Origin: Clostridiales bacterium
Lineage (GTDB): Bacteria > Bacillota > Clostridia > Lachnospirales > CAG-274
Assembly (NCBI GenBank): GCA_018371275.1
Contig: JAHALF010000009.1
Span: 21,467 to 85,466 of the forward strand
Length of the DNA: 64,000 bases
Reading direction: 5' to 3'
Shown here: piece after piece, positions 17,313-27,010 of the stretch
Position numbering within the stretch: position 1 is the first letter of the stretch
Layout: each line of letters begins with the position of its first letter
The notes under the pieces: generated by a model
The model's input: the letters and a program-made list of their open reading frames with translations, nothing else
The model's database searches: none
Told to the model about the DNA's origin: nothing
Translations under genes and position numbers: made by a program

Positions 17313-18269
17313 ATGAAATTAAAAACAACATTATTAGCAGTTATTCTAATATTTAGTATATTGGTAGGATGTAATAATCAATCTAATAATGAAGTATCCA
17401 ATGATACTAATAAAAATATAGAAAAAGAGAATTCTTTAGATAAAGAAAAAGCTAATAATATAGATATAAAAATATCTGTTGCAAGCGTTGCTATATCTCA
17501 AATATTATCAGAAATGAATCAAGAAATAGTAGGAAGACCCACTACAAAATTGACGTTACCTAAACAATATGAAAGTGTAGAGGAAATAGGAAGTTCCTTT
17601 TCACCAGATTTTGAAAAAGTATTAGCTGTTGGCACAGAACTTTTAATAGGTGATGAGATGTTTAAAGATAAAATAGAAAAAACAGCTAAAGAGTATGGTA
17701 TAGAAACTTTTTATGTTAATACTTCTACATATAATTCATTTTTAACAAGTATAGAAGAGCTTGGTAAGAGAATAGGTAAAGAAAAAGAGGCAAATGATAT
17801 TATAAAAAGGTTTAAAGAACCATTAAATAATTCAAAAGATATAAATAAGGATTTAAAAGTAGCTATAATTTTTGGAACATCTGAAAGCAATATGTTAGCA
17901 ACGGAAAATACATATGTAGGTAGCCTTGTACAAGCTTTTGGGGTAAAAAATATAGCAACAGAGATAGTTAATGATAGTAGCAGTAATAATCCTTTAGAGG
18001 TAGAGTCTAATGGATATATAAATTTAAATTTAGAACAACTACTTAAAAACCAACCAGATTTGATTTTGAGATTTGGTCATGGTAATGTAGAAGAGGCTAA
18101 TAAAGCATTTGAAAAATTATTTTCAGAAAATCCAGCTTGGAAAAATCTAAACGCTTTTAAAAGCAATAAAATATTTGATTTAGACTCTAACATATTTGGA
18201 GCATCTGCAAATAATTTTGTTGATAAAGCTTTAACGAAAATTGGAGAAATTTTAAATGCAGAGTCGTAA
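17313..18269 (+). CDS. IsdE-type heme (or siderophore) binding lipoprotein
   Basis: A 318-residue lipoprotein (lipobox ending LVGC) of the FecB/BtuF fold. The stretch SVAISQILSEMN, IVGRPTT, LPKQYESVEEIG and SPDFEKV closely follows the IsdE heme-binding protein pattern (SVAxxEIL...LVGVPTT...LPxxY...IGxPMxPD), though Phe stands where IsdE has the heme-ligand Met region; the assignment to heme is therefore likely but not certain. The ATG at 17313 follows AAGGAGG at good spacing; the upstream in-frame start at 17295 lacks one. The operon continues with a FecCD permease, an ATPase and a HugZ-like gene, which supports heme. Confidence 0.75.
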   Translation: MKLKTTLLAVILIFSILVGCNNQSNNEVSNDTNKNIEKENSLDKEKANNIDIKISVASVAISQILSEMNQEIVGRPTTKLTLPKQYESVEEIGSSFSPDFEKVLAVGTELLIGDEMFKDKIEKTAKEYGIETFYVNTSTYNSFLTSIEELGKRIGKEKEANDIIKRFKEPLNNSKDINKDLKVAIIFGTSESNMLATENTYVGSLVQAFGVKNIATEIVNDSSSNNPLEVESNGYINLNLEQLLKNQPDLILRFGHGNVEEANKAFEKLFSENPAWKNLNAFKSNKIFDLDSNIFGASANNFVDKALTKIGEILNAES

Positions 18270-19248
18270 TATAAAAAAAGTAAGTTTAATAATATGTTCT
18301 TTTACATTACTATTTATACTAATATTTATATTTTGTATTTTTGGAAGTGTAAAATTTAGTGTAAAGGAGATAATAATTTCTATTTTTAATAAAGATAATG
18401 AGTTACTAAATACAATAGTTTATGATATAAGGCTACCAAGAAATTTAATAGCAGCTTTTGTAGGAGCTAGTTTATCAGTTTCGGGGATACTATTACAAGC
18501 TGTTATGAGAAACCCTTTAGCTGACCCTGGAATAACAGGGGTGTCATCTGGTGCTAGCGTTATGGCTATTATCATACTTTTAGCATTTCCTACTTATTCA
18601 TTTATATTGCCTATATTGGCATTTGTAGGGGGATTATTAGCTTGTATTTTAGTATTTGTATTGGCCTGGAAAAATGGGGAAATAAAACCAAATAGGATTA
18701 TATTATCTGGAGTAGCAATAAACTCAATTTTTGGGAGTATTATATCTATATTTACTATAATATATAGTGATAGAATACAAAGTGCTTTATTGTGGTTAAA
18801 TGGTAGTTTAGCACAAAAGACTTGGTCAGACTTTAAATTATTATCTGCGTATATTGTAATGGGATTAATATTATCTTTATTTTGCATAAGACCAGCTAAT
18901 ATATTAGCACTTGGAGAAAAAACAGCACTTAGTTTAGGGTTTAATGTTACATATTTAAGGTTATTTATATCTATTGTGGGTGTATTTTTAGCAGGTGTTT
19001 GTACATCAATTGTTGGAATAATTGGCTTTGTAGGTCTTATAATACCCCATATTTGTAGAATAGTTATAGGTGATGATTATAGATATTGTTTGCCATTATC
19101 TATTGCTTTAGGTGGTATAATAGTATTGTTAGCAGATACAATAGCAAGAACCATTGGAGGAAGTGTTGAGTTACCTGTTGGGATAGTTATGTCATTAATA
19201 GGTGGACCGTTTTTCTTATATCTACTTAGAAAAAAGGAAGGTGCTTAA
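18256..19248 (+). CDS. FecCD/IsdF-type ABC transporter permease
   Basis: A 330-residue membrane protein of the BtuC/FecCD family with about ten hydrophobic segments. Visible motifs are RLPRNLIAAFVGASLSVSG near residue 57 and GFVGLIIPHICR near residue 258, which form the ATPase-coupling helix region. It overlaps the binding protein by 14 bases. It moves heme or siderophore across the membrane with the flanking gene products. Confidence 0.85.
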   Translation: MQSRNIKKVSLIICSFTLLFILIFIFCIFGSVKFSVKEIIISIFNKDNELLNTIVYDIRLPRNLIAAFVGASLSVSGILLQAVMRNPLADPGITGVSSGASVMAIIILLAFPTYSFILPILAFVGGLLACILVFVLAWKNGEIKPNRIILSGVAINSIFGSIISIFTIIYSDRIQSALLWLNGSLAQKTWSDFKLLSAYIVMGLILSLFCIRPANILALGEKTALSLGFNVTYLRLFISIVGVFLAGVCTSIVGIIGFVGLIIPHICRIVIGDDYRYCLPLSIALGGIIVLLADTIARTIGGSVELPVGIVMSLIGGPFFLYLLRKKEGA

Positions 19249-19250
19249 TA

Positions 19251-20024
19251 TTGTTAAGTGTTAAATCGTTAAATGCAGGTTATGAAAATAAAAAAATAAT
19301 AGAAGATTTATTTTTAGATATAAAAAAAGGTGAAATAGTGTCTATAATAGGTCCTAATGGTTCTGGTAAATCTACGTTACTTAGTTGCCTTACAAGATAT
19401 ATTAAACCAATATCTGGTGAAATTTTTTTAGAAAATGAAAGTATTTACAATAAATCTATAAAAGAGTTTTCTAAAAAAGTTGCTATTTTATCACAACATC
19501 ACTCTGTAACAAGTAATGTAACTGTAAGGCAACTAGTTTCCTATGGTAGGTTACCTCATAAAAGGTGGTATGAAAGGCAAAATAAAGAAGATTATGAAAT
19601 AGTAGAAAAAGCTATGAAATATACAAATGTTTTAAAATATGAAAATAATTTTGTAAATAGCTTGTCAGGGGGTGAACAACAAAGGGTATGGATAGCTATG
19701 GCTTTAGCTCAAACACCAGATGTATTATTATTAGATGAGCCTACAACATATTTAGATATATCTCATCAATTAGAGCTAATGAAATTAATTCATACGATAA
19801 ATAAAGAAAAGAAAATAACTATAATTATGGTTTTACACGATTTAAATCAAGCCAGTGAGTATAGTGATAAAATTGTACTTATGAAAAGTGGTAAAATATT
19901 CGATTATGGGTTACCAAGAGATGTAATAAATTGTGAAAATTTAAAAAATGTATATAATATAAAATGTCATATATGTGAAAATAATAAAAAACTTATGATT
20001 ACACCAATTGACATATGTAAATAA
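19251..20024 (+). CDS. FepC/HmuV-type ABC transporter ATPase
   Basis: A 257-residue ATPase starting at TTG behind GGAAGG. Walker A is GPNGSGKST, the signature is LSGGEQQR, Walker B is VLLLDEPT and the H-loop is VLHDLNQASEY. It energises the adjacent FecCD permease. The C-terminal region has 'KCHICENNKK', a short Cys pair not usual in the family. Confidence 0.87.
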   Translation: MLSVKSLNAGYENKKIIEDLFLDIKKGEIVSIIGPNGSGKSTLLSCLTRYIKPISGEIFLENESIYNKSIKEFSKKVAILSQHHSVTSNVTVRQLVSYGRLPHKRWYERQNKEDYEIVEKAMKYTNVLKYENNFVNSLSGGEQQRVWIAMALAQTPDVLLLDEPTTYLDISHQLELMKLIHTINKEKKITIIMVLHDLNQASEYSDKIVLMKSGKIFDYGLPRDVINCENLKNVYNIKCHICENNKKLMITPIDICK

Positions 20025-20040
20025 GGAAGGAAGATAAAAA

Positions 20041-20505
20041 ATGAAAGAACTTTTAAATACTCAAAAAACAGCTTTTATAGCATCAATAGATGAAAACAAT
20101 ATGCCACAAGCAAGTTATGCACCTTATGTTATTATTGAAGATAAAATTTATATTTATATTAGTAAGGTAGCAGAACATTATAAAAATTTAGAAAATAATA
20201 AACATGCTAGTCTTATGATTATTGAAGATGAAACTAATTCTAAAATATTATTTGCTAGAAAAAGAATTAGCTTTAAAGGGGAAGCTACCAAATTGTCAGA
20301 TGTAGATAGTCAAGTTAAAGAAAAATTTGAAGAAATACACACTAAAAATATGATGGATGTATTATATACAATGGATTTTGACTTTTTTGAAATAAAAATT
20401 TCAGAGGGAAGATTAGTTGAGGGCTTTGGAAAAGCTTATAAGTTAACATATAATAATAATGATTGGGAAAAAGAACATATAGTTATAGATAAGGCTCATA
20501 AATAA
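20041..20505 (+). CDS. HugZ/HutZ-like heme utilisation protein
   Basis: A 154-residue protein with the split beta-barrel of pyridoxamine 5'-phosphate oxidase-like proteins. Features matching the HugZ/HutZ heme-handling branch are FARKRISFKGEA near residue 77 and the C-terminal RLVEGFGKAYKL segment. Family members degrade or store heme to release iron. Its place as last gene of an IsdE-like uptake operon agrees with that. The RBS is AGGAAGG. Confidence 0.75.
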   Translation: MKELLNTQKTAFIASIDENNMPQASYAPYVIIEDKIYIYISKVAEHYKNLENNKHASLMIIEDETNSKILFARKRISFKGEATKLSDVDSQVKEKFEEIHTKNMMDVLYTMDFDFFEIKISEGRLVEGFGKAYKLTYNNNDWEKEHIVIDKAHK

Positions 20506-20636
20506 TATAGTGTGTTAGTTATAGGGAGTAAGTTATGAAAATTTAATATATAAATAATTTTTAAAAATTATGTTATTAAAAATATAATCATATATTTTTT
20601 GTCTAATTTATTGGTAATAATGAGATATTTCTATTA

Positions 20637-20664
20637 TTGACAAATTTATAATTTAGTATAAAAT
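20637..20664 (+). promoter_or_regulatory. Promoter of the cyclophilin lipoprotein gene
   Basis: TTGACA (20637-20642), a 16-base spacer and TAAAAT (20659-20664). Confidence 0.65.
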
Positions 20665-20703
20665 ATAATAGAAAGAATTAATATAAATTGGAGGCATAAT
20701 TTT

Positions 20704-21531
20704 ATGAAGAAAAATTTAATGGTATTTTTATTATTATTTAGTGTTATATTTAGTACAGCTTGTGGTAAAAATGAAAATAATGAAGATACTTCTACTACAA
20801 CAGTAGAAACAACTACAGAAACTACAATAGAAACAACTGGTCAATCAACTTCAAGTACTAGCGTTAGTGAACAAACTGATAATAAATCTAGTGAATTGTT
20901 ACAATTTTCTGAAATAAAAAAGGGTGAAGAAATAGCTATTTTAAAAACCAATTATGGTGATATAAAAATAAGATTTTTTAAGGATCAAGCCCCTAAAGCA
21001 GTGGAAAACTTTATAACTCATTCAAAAGAGGGTTACTACGATGGACTTACATTTCATAGAGTTATTAAAGACTTTATGATTCAAGGTGGAGATCCTAATG
21101 GTAATGGTACAGGTGGAGAAAGTATATATGGCAAACCTTTTGAAGATGAAATTAATATACCAGATTTAAGACATTTTAATGGTGCTCTTAGTATGGCAAA
21201 TAGTGGTGCTAATACAAATGGTAGCCAATTTTTCATTGTTCAAAGTAGTAATATTGATGAAGAAAGTAAAAAAATATTAGAATATTATTCTAAAAATCAA
21301 GAACAAGAACAAAATGGTATAAAGGTTAAAGATGTTTATCCTACAAGTGTATGTGAAAAATATATAGAAGTTGGAGGAACACCTTGGCTTGATGGTAAAC
21401 ATACTGTATTTGGACAAGTTTATGAGGGAATGGACATAGTTAATGAAATAGCTAGCGTTAAAGTTGGAGAAAATGATAAACCTGTAGAAGATGTAATAAT
21501 AGAAAGTATATCTATTGAAAAATATAAATAA
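20704..21531 (+). CDS. Lipoprotein peptidyl-prolyl cis-trans isomerase (cyclophilin type)
   Basis: A 275-residue lipoprotein (lipobox ending STAC) with a Thr/Ser-rich linker at about residues 28-65, then a cyclophilin domain at about 75-275. Conserved elements are FHRVIKDFMIQGGD, SMANSGANTNGSQFFI and HTVFGQVYEGMDIV. It is probably tethered to the outer face of the membrane, assisting folding of secreted proteins. An insertion of about 45 residues between the QFFI and W-L-D-G-K-H segments is larger than in minimal bacterial cyclophilins. Confidence 0.88.
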   Translation: MKKNLMVFLLLFSVIFSTACGKNENNEDTSTTTVETTTETTIETTGQSTSSTSVSEQTDNKSSELLQFSEIKKGEEIAILKTNYGDIKIRFFKDQAPKAVENFITHSKEGYYDGLTFHRVIKDFMIQGGDPNGNGTGGESIYGKPFEDEINIPDLRHFNGALSMANSGANTNGSQFFIVQSSNIDEESKKILEYYSKNQEQEQNGIKVKDVYPTSVCEKYIEVGGTPWLDGKHTVFGQVYEGMDIVNEIASVKVGENDKPVEDVIIESISIEKYK

Positions 21532-21540
21532 TGTTATAAC

Positions 21541-21576
21541 AAATAAAAAGAGGATAATTTTATCCTCTTTTTATTT
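21541..21576. terminator. Bidirectional terminator
   Basis: A 36-base perfect palindrome (17-bp arms, 2-base centre) with A-tract and T-tract ends, between convergent genes. It serves both the cyclophilin gene and the pyrophosphatase gene. Confidence 0.88.
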
Positions 21577-22101
21577 GTTAAATTTATTGTTGTAATTTTT
21601 TATGCAGTCTTCAATAATTTGTTTAGCATCTTTAGCATCACCAAATTTTTCAACAATAGTTTTTTTGTTTTCAAGATCCTTATAAGTAACAAAGAAGTGT
21701 TTAATTTCGTCAAATATATGCTTTGGAAGTTCAGATATATCTTTATAAGAATTGTAAATAGGGTCATTTTTAGCTATTGCTATAACTTTTTCATCATTTT
21801 CTCCACCATCAACCATATACATAACTCCAATTGGATATGCTTCAACAAGAGTTAGAGGTTCAATAGTTTCAGAACATAATAAAAGAACATCTAAAGGGTC
21901 TTTATCATCACCATAAGTTTTAGGTATAAAACCATAGTTAGCTGGATAATGTACAGCTGAATGTAAAATTCTATCTAACATAATAAGACCAGTTTCTTTA
22001 TCTAATTCATACTTCTTTTTACTACCTTTAGATATTTCTATAACGCATACAAAATCATCAGGTTTAATTCTATCTGCATTAATATCATGCCAAATATTCA
22101 T
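21571..22101 (-). CDS. ppa: Inorganic pyrophosphatase, family I
   Basis: A 176-residue soluble enzyme that hydrolyses pyrophosphate. Visible motifs are KKKYELDKETG (substrate Lys/Glu), HYPANYGFIPKT and the metal-binding DDKDPLDVLLL, all canonical. The start is an ATG preceded by GGAGG on the minus strand (at about 22111-22107). The length fits bacterial family I enzymes. Confidence 0.92.
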   Translation of the reverse strand: MNIWHDINADRIKPDDFVCVIEISKGSKKKYELDKETGLIMLDRILHSAVHYPANYGFIPKTYGDDKDPLDVLLLCSETIEPLTLVEAYPIGVMYMVDGGENDEKVIAIAKNDPIYNSYKDISELPKHIFDEIKHFFVTYKDLENKKTIVEKFGDAKDAKQIIEDCIKNYNNKFNK

Positions 22102-22231
22102 AAAATTTCCTCCAAAAAATAAATTTAATCTAATTAATTATATATTCAAATTATAAAAAATTAAATTGACAAACAATATAAATAAAAAATAAAAAGTTAA
22201 AAGAAAATATACAAAATATACAAAATGAAAA

Positions 22232-22867
22232 TTAGTATCCTAATTCTTCACCAACTAAAATAACCTTTATTCTATTTTTTTCTTTACTATACCTATTTAC
22301 AGTGGTAACACAGCAAATAGTATCATTAGATAGGCAGTCATAACAACTGCCTTTTATTGTACAAGGGGTTTTTTTATTTAAACGAATAGCGTTTATAGGA
22401 GATGCATAGTTTTTAACTCTATTAATTGCCGATAACTCATCTGTACATATTTTATTAACACCTATAACCAAAATTACATTTTTAGGACCATATATCATTG
22501 CAGCAACTCTATTTCCAGTTCCATCAATATTTACTATTTTACCATCTAAGGTTATAGCATTAGCACTAGCAAGATAAAAATCACTTGTAAAAGCTTTTCT
22601 ATAAATATAGTCAATTTCTTCTTGACAAGTTGCTTTAGCTCTATCAAAAAGGTTATAATTTCCTTTATATAAAGCGTCAATTAATCCTATTTGTAGTATA
22701 CTTTGAGATCCTCCCCAACATATACTAGACTTATTTGGAATAAGCTCTAAAGATTTTTTCAGTGCATCTTCTTTGGTTTTTACAAAAAAACCTTGAATAT
22801 TTCTTTTTTCTAAATTTTCTATTACTTTTTTAGCATTAAGCTCATTATATATTTCTTTTTGTATCAT
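22232..22867 (-). CDS. LUD-domain (LutC/YkgG-like, DUF162) protein
   Basis: A 211-residue protein with the LUD fold: 'SICWGGSQS' near residue 70, 'NAITLDGKIVNIDGTGNRVAAMIYGP' region and a Cys-rich C-terminus (about six Cys in residues 160-190: PCTIKGSCYDC...CC). The Cys cluster could hold a metal centre. Relatives take part in lactate utilisation, but no LutA/LutB genes are nearby, so the function here is open. It lies 28 bases downstream of lysA in the same direction. Confidence 0.8.
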   Translation of the reverse strand: MIQKEIYNELNAKKVIENLEKRNIQGFFVKTKEDALKKSLELIPNKSSICWGGSQSILQIGLIDALYKGNYNLFDRAKATCQEEIDYIYRKAFTSDFYLASANAITLDGKIVNIDGTGNRVAAMIYGPKNVILVIGVNKICTDELSAINRVKNYASPINAIRLNKKTPCTIKGSCYDCLSNDTICCVTTVNRYSKEKNRIKVILVGEELGY

Positions 22868-22895
22868 ATAAAATACCCCCCAGTAATTTAATATA

Positions 22896-24161
22896 TTATT
22901 TTAAAGAAATAAAATTTTTAACAATATCTTCTAAAGTGTCCCTTTTTCTAATGAGAACAGCCTCGCCATTTTCTCTTATTAAAACTTCAGCAGGACGTAA
23001 TCTATTGTTATAATTGGAGCTCATAACGTGACCATATGCACCAGCATCTAAAATACCTAAAATATCTCCTTCTTTAAGAGTAGGCAACATCCTATTTTTA
23101 GCTATAATATCTCCAGTTTCACAAATATTACCAACAACTGTAATAGGTTCTATTTTTTTAGGTTTTTCATTAGATTGTCTGTACACTTCTATATCGTGAT
23201 GAGAATCATACATAACGGGTCTTGCTAAAACATTAAATCCTATGTCAGTACCAGCATATTTATTATTACCATTATTTTTAATAGCATTTACCGTTCCAAG
23301 TAAGACACCACATTCAGCAGCAATGTATCTACCTGGTTCTATTTTAAATTTAATTCTTTTACCGTATTCTTTAGAAAATTTTTCAAATATTTCATCTAAT
23401 TTTTTACCAAGACTTTCTATATCTAAAGTTTTATATGTATCATCTAATTTATTATATGGTACTCCAAAGCCTCCGCCTAAATCTATAAACTCTAAATCAT
23501 TAAATTGTTTAGCAATAGATAAAATAGCATATACACCTTCAATATATTTATCAGGTTCCATAAATAAAGAACCAATGTGTTGATTTATACCAACTAGCTT
23601 TAAACTATATTTTTTTAAAGTTTCATTAAATAGTTCCATTTCATCTGGGTCGATACCAAATTTTGTATTTTTACCAGCAGTAATAACTTTTTCGTGGTGT
23701 CCAGCTCCAATACCACCATTAAAACGAGCAGCAACTCTTCCTCCTGGATTTATTTGTCCAAATTGTTCTAATTGTGAAATAGAATCTACACTTAATATAA
23801 TATTATTATCTATGGCATATTGCATTTCTTCTTTAGAAACATTATTGCTTATATAAAATATTTTTTCAGGTGAAAAACCAGCTTTAAGCTCTGCATACAT
23901 TTCCCCAGGAGACATAGCATCAATATTTAAGCCTTCTTCATTAGCTATTTCTAATATTGCTAAGTTGCTATTAGCTTTTGCAGAATAGTTTACAGCAAAA
24001 TTTTCATAAGATACAAGATTTTTCATATCTCTCATTTTTTCACGAAGTATTTTTTCATTATATACATATAAAGGGCTACCATATTTTTGTATTAAATCTA
24101 TAGGCGAATTCCCCATATAAAAATTTGCATTATCTGTTACTTTGGATACTAATTTTTGCAT
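22896..24161 (-). CDS. lysA: Diaminopimelate decarboxylase
   Basis: A 421-residue PLP enzyme making L-lysine from meso-diaminopimelate. Motifs seen are the Schiff-base Lys in NYSAKANSN (about residue 62), the PLP phosphate-binding GGGFGVPY, EPGRYIAAECG and the catalytic Cys in ICETGDI, then GAYGHVMSSNYN near the C-terminus. The RBS is AAGGAGAAT. It lies between aroC and the LUD-domain gene on the minus strand. Confidence 0.93.
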   Translation of the reverse strand: MQKLVSKVTDNANFYMGNSPIDLIQKYGSPLYVYNEKILREKMRDMKNLVSYENFAVNYSAKANSNLAILEIANEEGLNIDAMSPGEMYAELKAGFSPEKIFYISNNVSKEEMQYAIDNNIILSVDSISQLEQFGQINPGGRVAARFNGGIGAGHHEKVITAGKNTKFGIDPDEMELFNETLKKYSLKLVGINQHIGSLFMEPDKYIEGVYAILSIAKQFNDLEFIDLGGGFGVPYNKLDDTYKTLDIESLGKKLDEIFEKFSKEYGKRIKFKIEPGRYIAAECGVLLGTVNAIKNNGNNKYAGTDIGFNVLARPVMYDSHHDIEVYRQSNEKPKKIEPITVVGNICETGDIIAKNRMLPTLKEGDILGILDAGAYGHVMSSNYNNRLRPAEVLIRENGEAVLIRKRDTLEDIVKNFISLK

Positions 24162-24198
24162 AATAATTCTCCTTATATTGTACTTTATTTAAAACATT

Positions 24199-25317
24199 TT
24201 AAAAGTTTAAATAGGTATATTTGACACAGTCTATTTTTTTTGTCATATTTATTAATATATAGTCTATTAATGTTATAGCTACCATAGATTCTATTATAGG
24301 TATAGCCCTAGGAACTATAAATGGGTCGTGTCTTCCTTTTATTTCAACGTTTGTATTTTCTAATTTAGTATTTATAGTATTTTGTGGTATTGATATAGAT
24401 GGTGTAGGTTTAAATGCTATATTAATAGTAATTTTAGAGCTATCTGACATTCCACCTAATATACCACCAGAATTGTTTGTTTTTTTTAAGATTTGTTCGT
24501 TTTCACTATAAAAAATATCATTATATTGACTAGCCTTTTTTTCACTAGCTAAAAACCCTAATCCAAATTCTATACCTTTTGTAGCACCAATGGACATAAT
24601 AGCTTTAGATAGCATAGCATCTAGCTTTTCAAAAACAGGTTCTCCTATGCCAGCTTTTAAGCCAGTTATTTCACAATGAGCAGTGCCACCGATAGAGTTA
24701 TTTTCTTTTATTAGATTATCTAAAAAAATGGTTGCTTCTTTTACAGCTTCTTTGCAAGGCATTTTTAGTGGATTTTCATAAATATATGATAAGTCTATTT
24801 TTTTTAATTTTATATGTCCAACAGAAGAGGTATATGCTAATATATTTATACCTAAATCGTTTAGTATTTTTTTAGCAATAGCACCAGCACAAACACGTGC
24901 AACAGTTTCACGAGCAGATGCTCTACCACCACCACGATAATCTCTAAACCCATATTTTTTATCATATGTAAAATCAGCGTGAGATGGACGATAAATATCT
25001 TTTATATTATTATAATCTTTAGATATATAATCTTTATTATGTACTATTAAAGATATAGGGGTACCTGTTGTTTTACCATCAAATGTACCAGACATTATAA
25101 TAACTTTATCATCTTCGGCACGTTTTGTAGTATATTTACTGCTATTAGGTTTTCTTTTATTAAGTTCTTTTTGTATATCATCTTCACATATATAAACTCC
25201 GGCAGGGCAACCATCTATTACAACACCTATTGCTTTGCCATGAGATTCTCCCCAAGTAGAAATTTTAAAAATTTTACCATATGTAGAACCAGATATAATA
25301 TCACCTTCTTTCAACAT
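24199..25317 (-). CDS. aroC: Chorismate synthase
   Basis: The 372-residue product converts EPSP to chorismate with reduced FMN. The signature motifs STWGESHG, FRDYRGGGRASARETVAR and GMSDSSKI are present. The start is uncertain. ATG 25317 (then TTG 25314) has no RBS, while a GAAGGTGA lies inside the frame just before ATATCTGGTTCT, the usual beginning of the family (SGSTYG). No canonical start codon lies there, so either a weak upstream start or an ATT/ATA start is used. It lies 37 bases upstream of lysA. Confidence 0.92.
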   Translation of the reverse strand: MLKEGDIISGSTYGKIFKISTWGESHGKAIGVVIDGCPAGVYICEDDIQKELNKRKPNSSKYTTKRAEDDKVIIMSGTFDGKTTGTPISLIVHNKDYISKDYNNIKDIYRPSHADFTYDKKYGFRDYRGGGRASARETVARVCAGAIAKKILNDLGINILAYTSSVGHIKLKKIDLSYIYENPLKMPCKEAVKEATIFLDNLIKENNSIGGTAHCEITGLKAGIGEPVFEKLDAMLSKAIMSIGATKGIEFGLGFLASEKKASQYNDIFYSENEQILKKTNNSGGILGGMSDSSKITINIAFKPTPSISIPQNTINTKLENTNVEIKGRHDPFIVPRAIPIIESMVAITLIDYILINMTKKIDCVKYTYLNF

Positions 25318-25483
25318 ATTTATAGATAGTATACTACAAAAATATAATTATTGCCAGAAATAATTTATAAAAAATATTTATGTCAATAATATTGTATAAA
25401 AGTTACTTTACATAGTTTTGTATGTATGATATGCTTAATTATAATAATAGTTATTATTAATTATTATAGTAAGGAGTGATAAA

Positions 25484-26296
25484 ATGTTTAATAATATATT
25501 AAAAACATCAGAATATATAAGTAATAATACAAAGTTTAAACCTAAAATAGCAATTATTCTTGGGTCTGGACTTGGGGATTTAGTAGATTTTGTAGAAGAA
25601 AAAGAAGAAATAAAATATGGAGATATACCAAATTTTCCAGTATCAACAGTAGCAGGACACGCAGGAAAGCTTGTATTTGGTAAAATAAATAGTGTTGAAG
25701 TTTTATTAATGCAGGGTAGGTTTCATTTTTATGAAGGTTACTCTATGAAAGAAGTTACATATCCAGTTTATGTTATGAAACAACTTGGTATAGAAAAGCT
25801 TATAGTTACAAATGCTAGTGGTGGTATAAATGAAACATTTGAACCAGGTACATTAATGATTATAAATGATTTTATAAACTTTATGGGTACTAATCCATTA
25901 ATAGGTAAAAATGATGAAAGATTTGGAGTTAGATTTCCAGATATGTCAGAGGCTTATTCTTTAAATCTTATAGAAAAAGCTAAAAATGTGGCCGATAGTT
26001 TAAATATATCATATAAAGAAGGGGTATATATGGCTTGCACTGGACCTAACTACGAAACAGCGGCAGAAATAAGAGCTTTTAAAACTTTAGGGGCAGATGC
26101 TGTTGGCATGTCTACAGTACCAGAAACAATAATTGCAAATTATTTAGGGCTACAAGTTTTAGGAATATCTTGTATTACTAATATGGCAACAGGTATACAA
26201 AAGTTTAAACATTCACACGATAGAGTTGTAGAAACTGCTAAAAAAGCATCAGAAAATTTTTGCACTTGGGTTTCTAATATAGTAAAAGAATTGTAA
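25484..26296 (+). CDS. punA: Purine nucleoside phosphorylase
   Basis: A 270-residue PNP of the trimeric inosine/guanosine type. Motifs are GSGLGDL (phosphate loop), VAGHAGKLVFG, QGRFHFYEGY, TNASGGINETFEPG, GPNYETAAEIRAFK and GMSTVPE. It splits purine (deoxy)nucleosides to base and sugar-1-phosphate. First gene of a nucleoside salvage operon; the RBS is AAGGAGTG. The 166 bases upstream are very AT-rich, with several overlapping imperfect palindromes around 25435-25470 that could be operators. Confidence 0.93.
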   Translation: MFNNILKTSEYISNNTKFKPKIAIILGSGLGDLVDFVEEKEEIKYGDIPNFPVSTVAGHAGKLVFGKINSVEVLLMQGRFHFYEGYSMKEVTYPVYVMKQLGIEKLIVTNASGGINETFEPGTLMIINDFINFMGTNPLIGKNDERFGVRFPDMSEAYSLNLIEKAKNVADSLNISYKEGVYMACTGPNYETAAEIRAFKTLGADAVGMSTVPETIIANYLGLQVLGISCITNMATGIQKFKHSHDRVVETAKKASENFCTWVSNIVKEL

Positions 26297-26317
26297 TTAT
26301 ATAAAGGAGGTAAAAAT

Positions 26318-26977
26318 ATGAAACATATAATAGAAAAAGTAGACCATACATTATTAAAACCAGTAGCAACTTGGGAAGATATTAAAAAGATTTGTGATGA
26401 GGCTAAAGAGATGAAAGTAGCCTCTGTATGTATTCCACCATCTTATGTAAAACAAGCTAGTGAATATTTAAAAGATGAAATACCAGTATGCACAGTTATA
26501 GGATTTCCTTTAGGATATAGCACAACTAAAATAAAAATAGAAGAAGCTAAAGATGCTATCCAAAATGGTGCTAAAGAAATTGATATGGTTATAAATATTG
26601 GTGATGCAAAATCAGGGTTATTTGATAAAATAGAGGAAGAAATAAGACAGATAAAAGGGGCAGTAGGAAGCCATATTTTAAAGGTTATAATAGAAACTTG
26701 TTATTTAACAGAAAATGAAAAAATATCACTTTGTAAAGCTGTTAGTAATGCAAAAGCTGACTTTATAAAAACATCGACAGGTTTTGGAACAAATGGGGCA
26801 ACATTAGAAGATATTAAGCTTATGAGAGAAAATGTATCTAAAGAAACTAAGATAAAAGCAGCAGGTGGTGTGAAAACTATAGAAGATGCTGAAGATTTTA
26901 TAAAAGAAGGAGCAACAAGGTTGGGGACAAGTTCCATTTGCCAAGTTTTAAAAAATCAACAAGTTACAGGGTATTAA
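26318..26977 (+). CDS. deoC: Deoxyribose-phosphate aldolase
   Basis: A 219-residue class I aldolase cleaving 2-deoxyribose-5-phosphate to acetaldehyde and glyceraldehyde-3-phosphate. Visible features are DHTLLKP, the Schiff-base Lys in FIKTSTGFG (about residue 149) and the second Lys in KAAGGVK. The RBS is AAAGGAGG. It sits between the phosphorylase and the phosphopentomutase, as in deo operons. Confidence 0.94.
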   Translation: MKHIIEKVDHTLLKPVATWEDIKKICDEAKEMKVASVCIPPSYVKQASEYLKDEIPVCTVIGFPLGYSTTKIKIEEAKDAIQNGAKEIDMVINIGDAKSGLFDKIEEEIRQIKGAVGSHILKVIIETCYLTENEKISLCKAVSNAKADFIKTSTGFGTNGATLEDIKLMRENVSKETKIKAAGGVKTIEDAEDFIKEGATRLGTSSICQVLKNQQVTGY

Positions 26978-27010
26978 TTATGTTATAAAAATATAGAGGA
27001 GGTAATTAAT

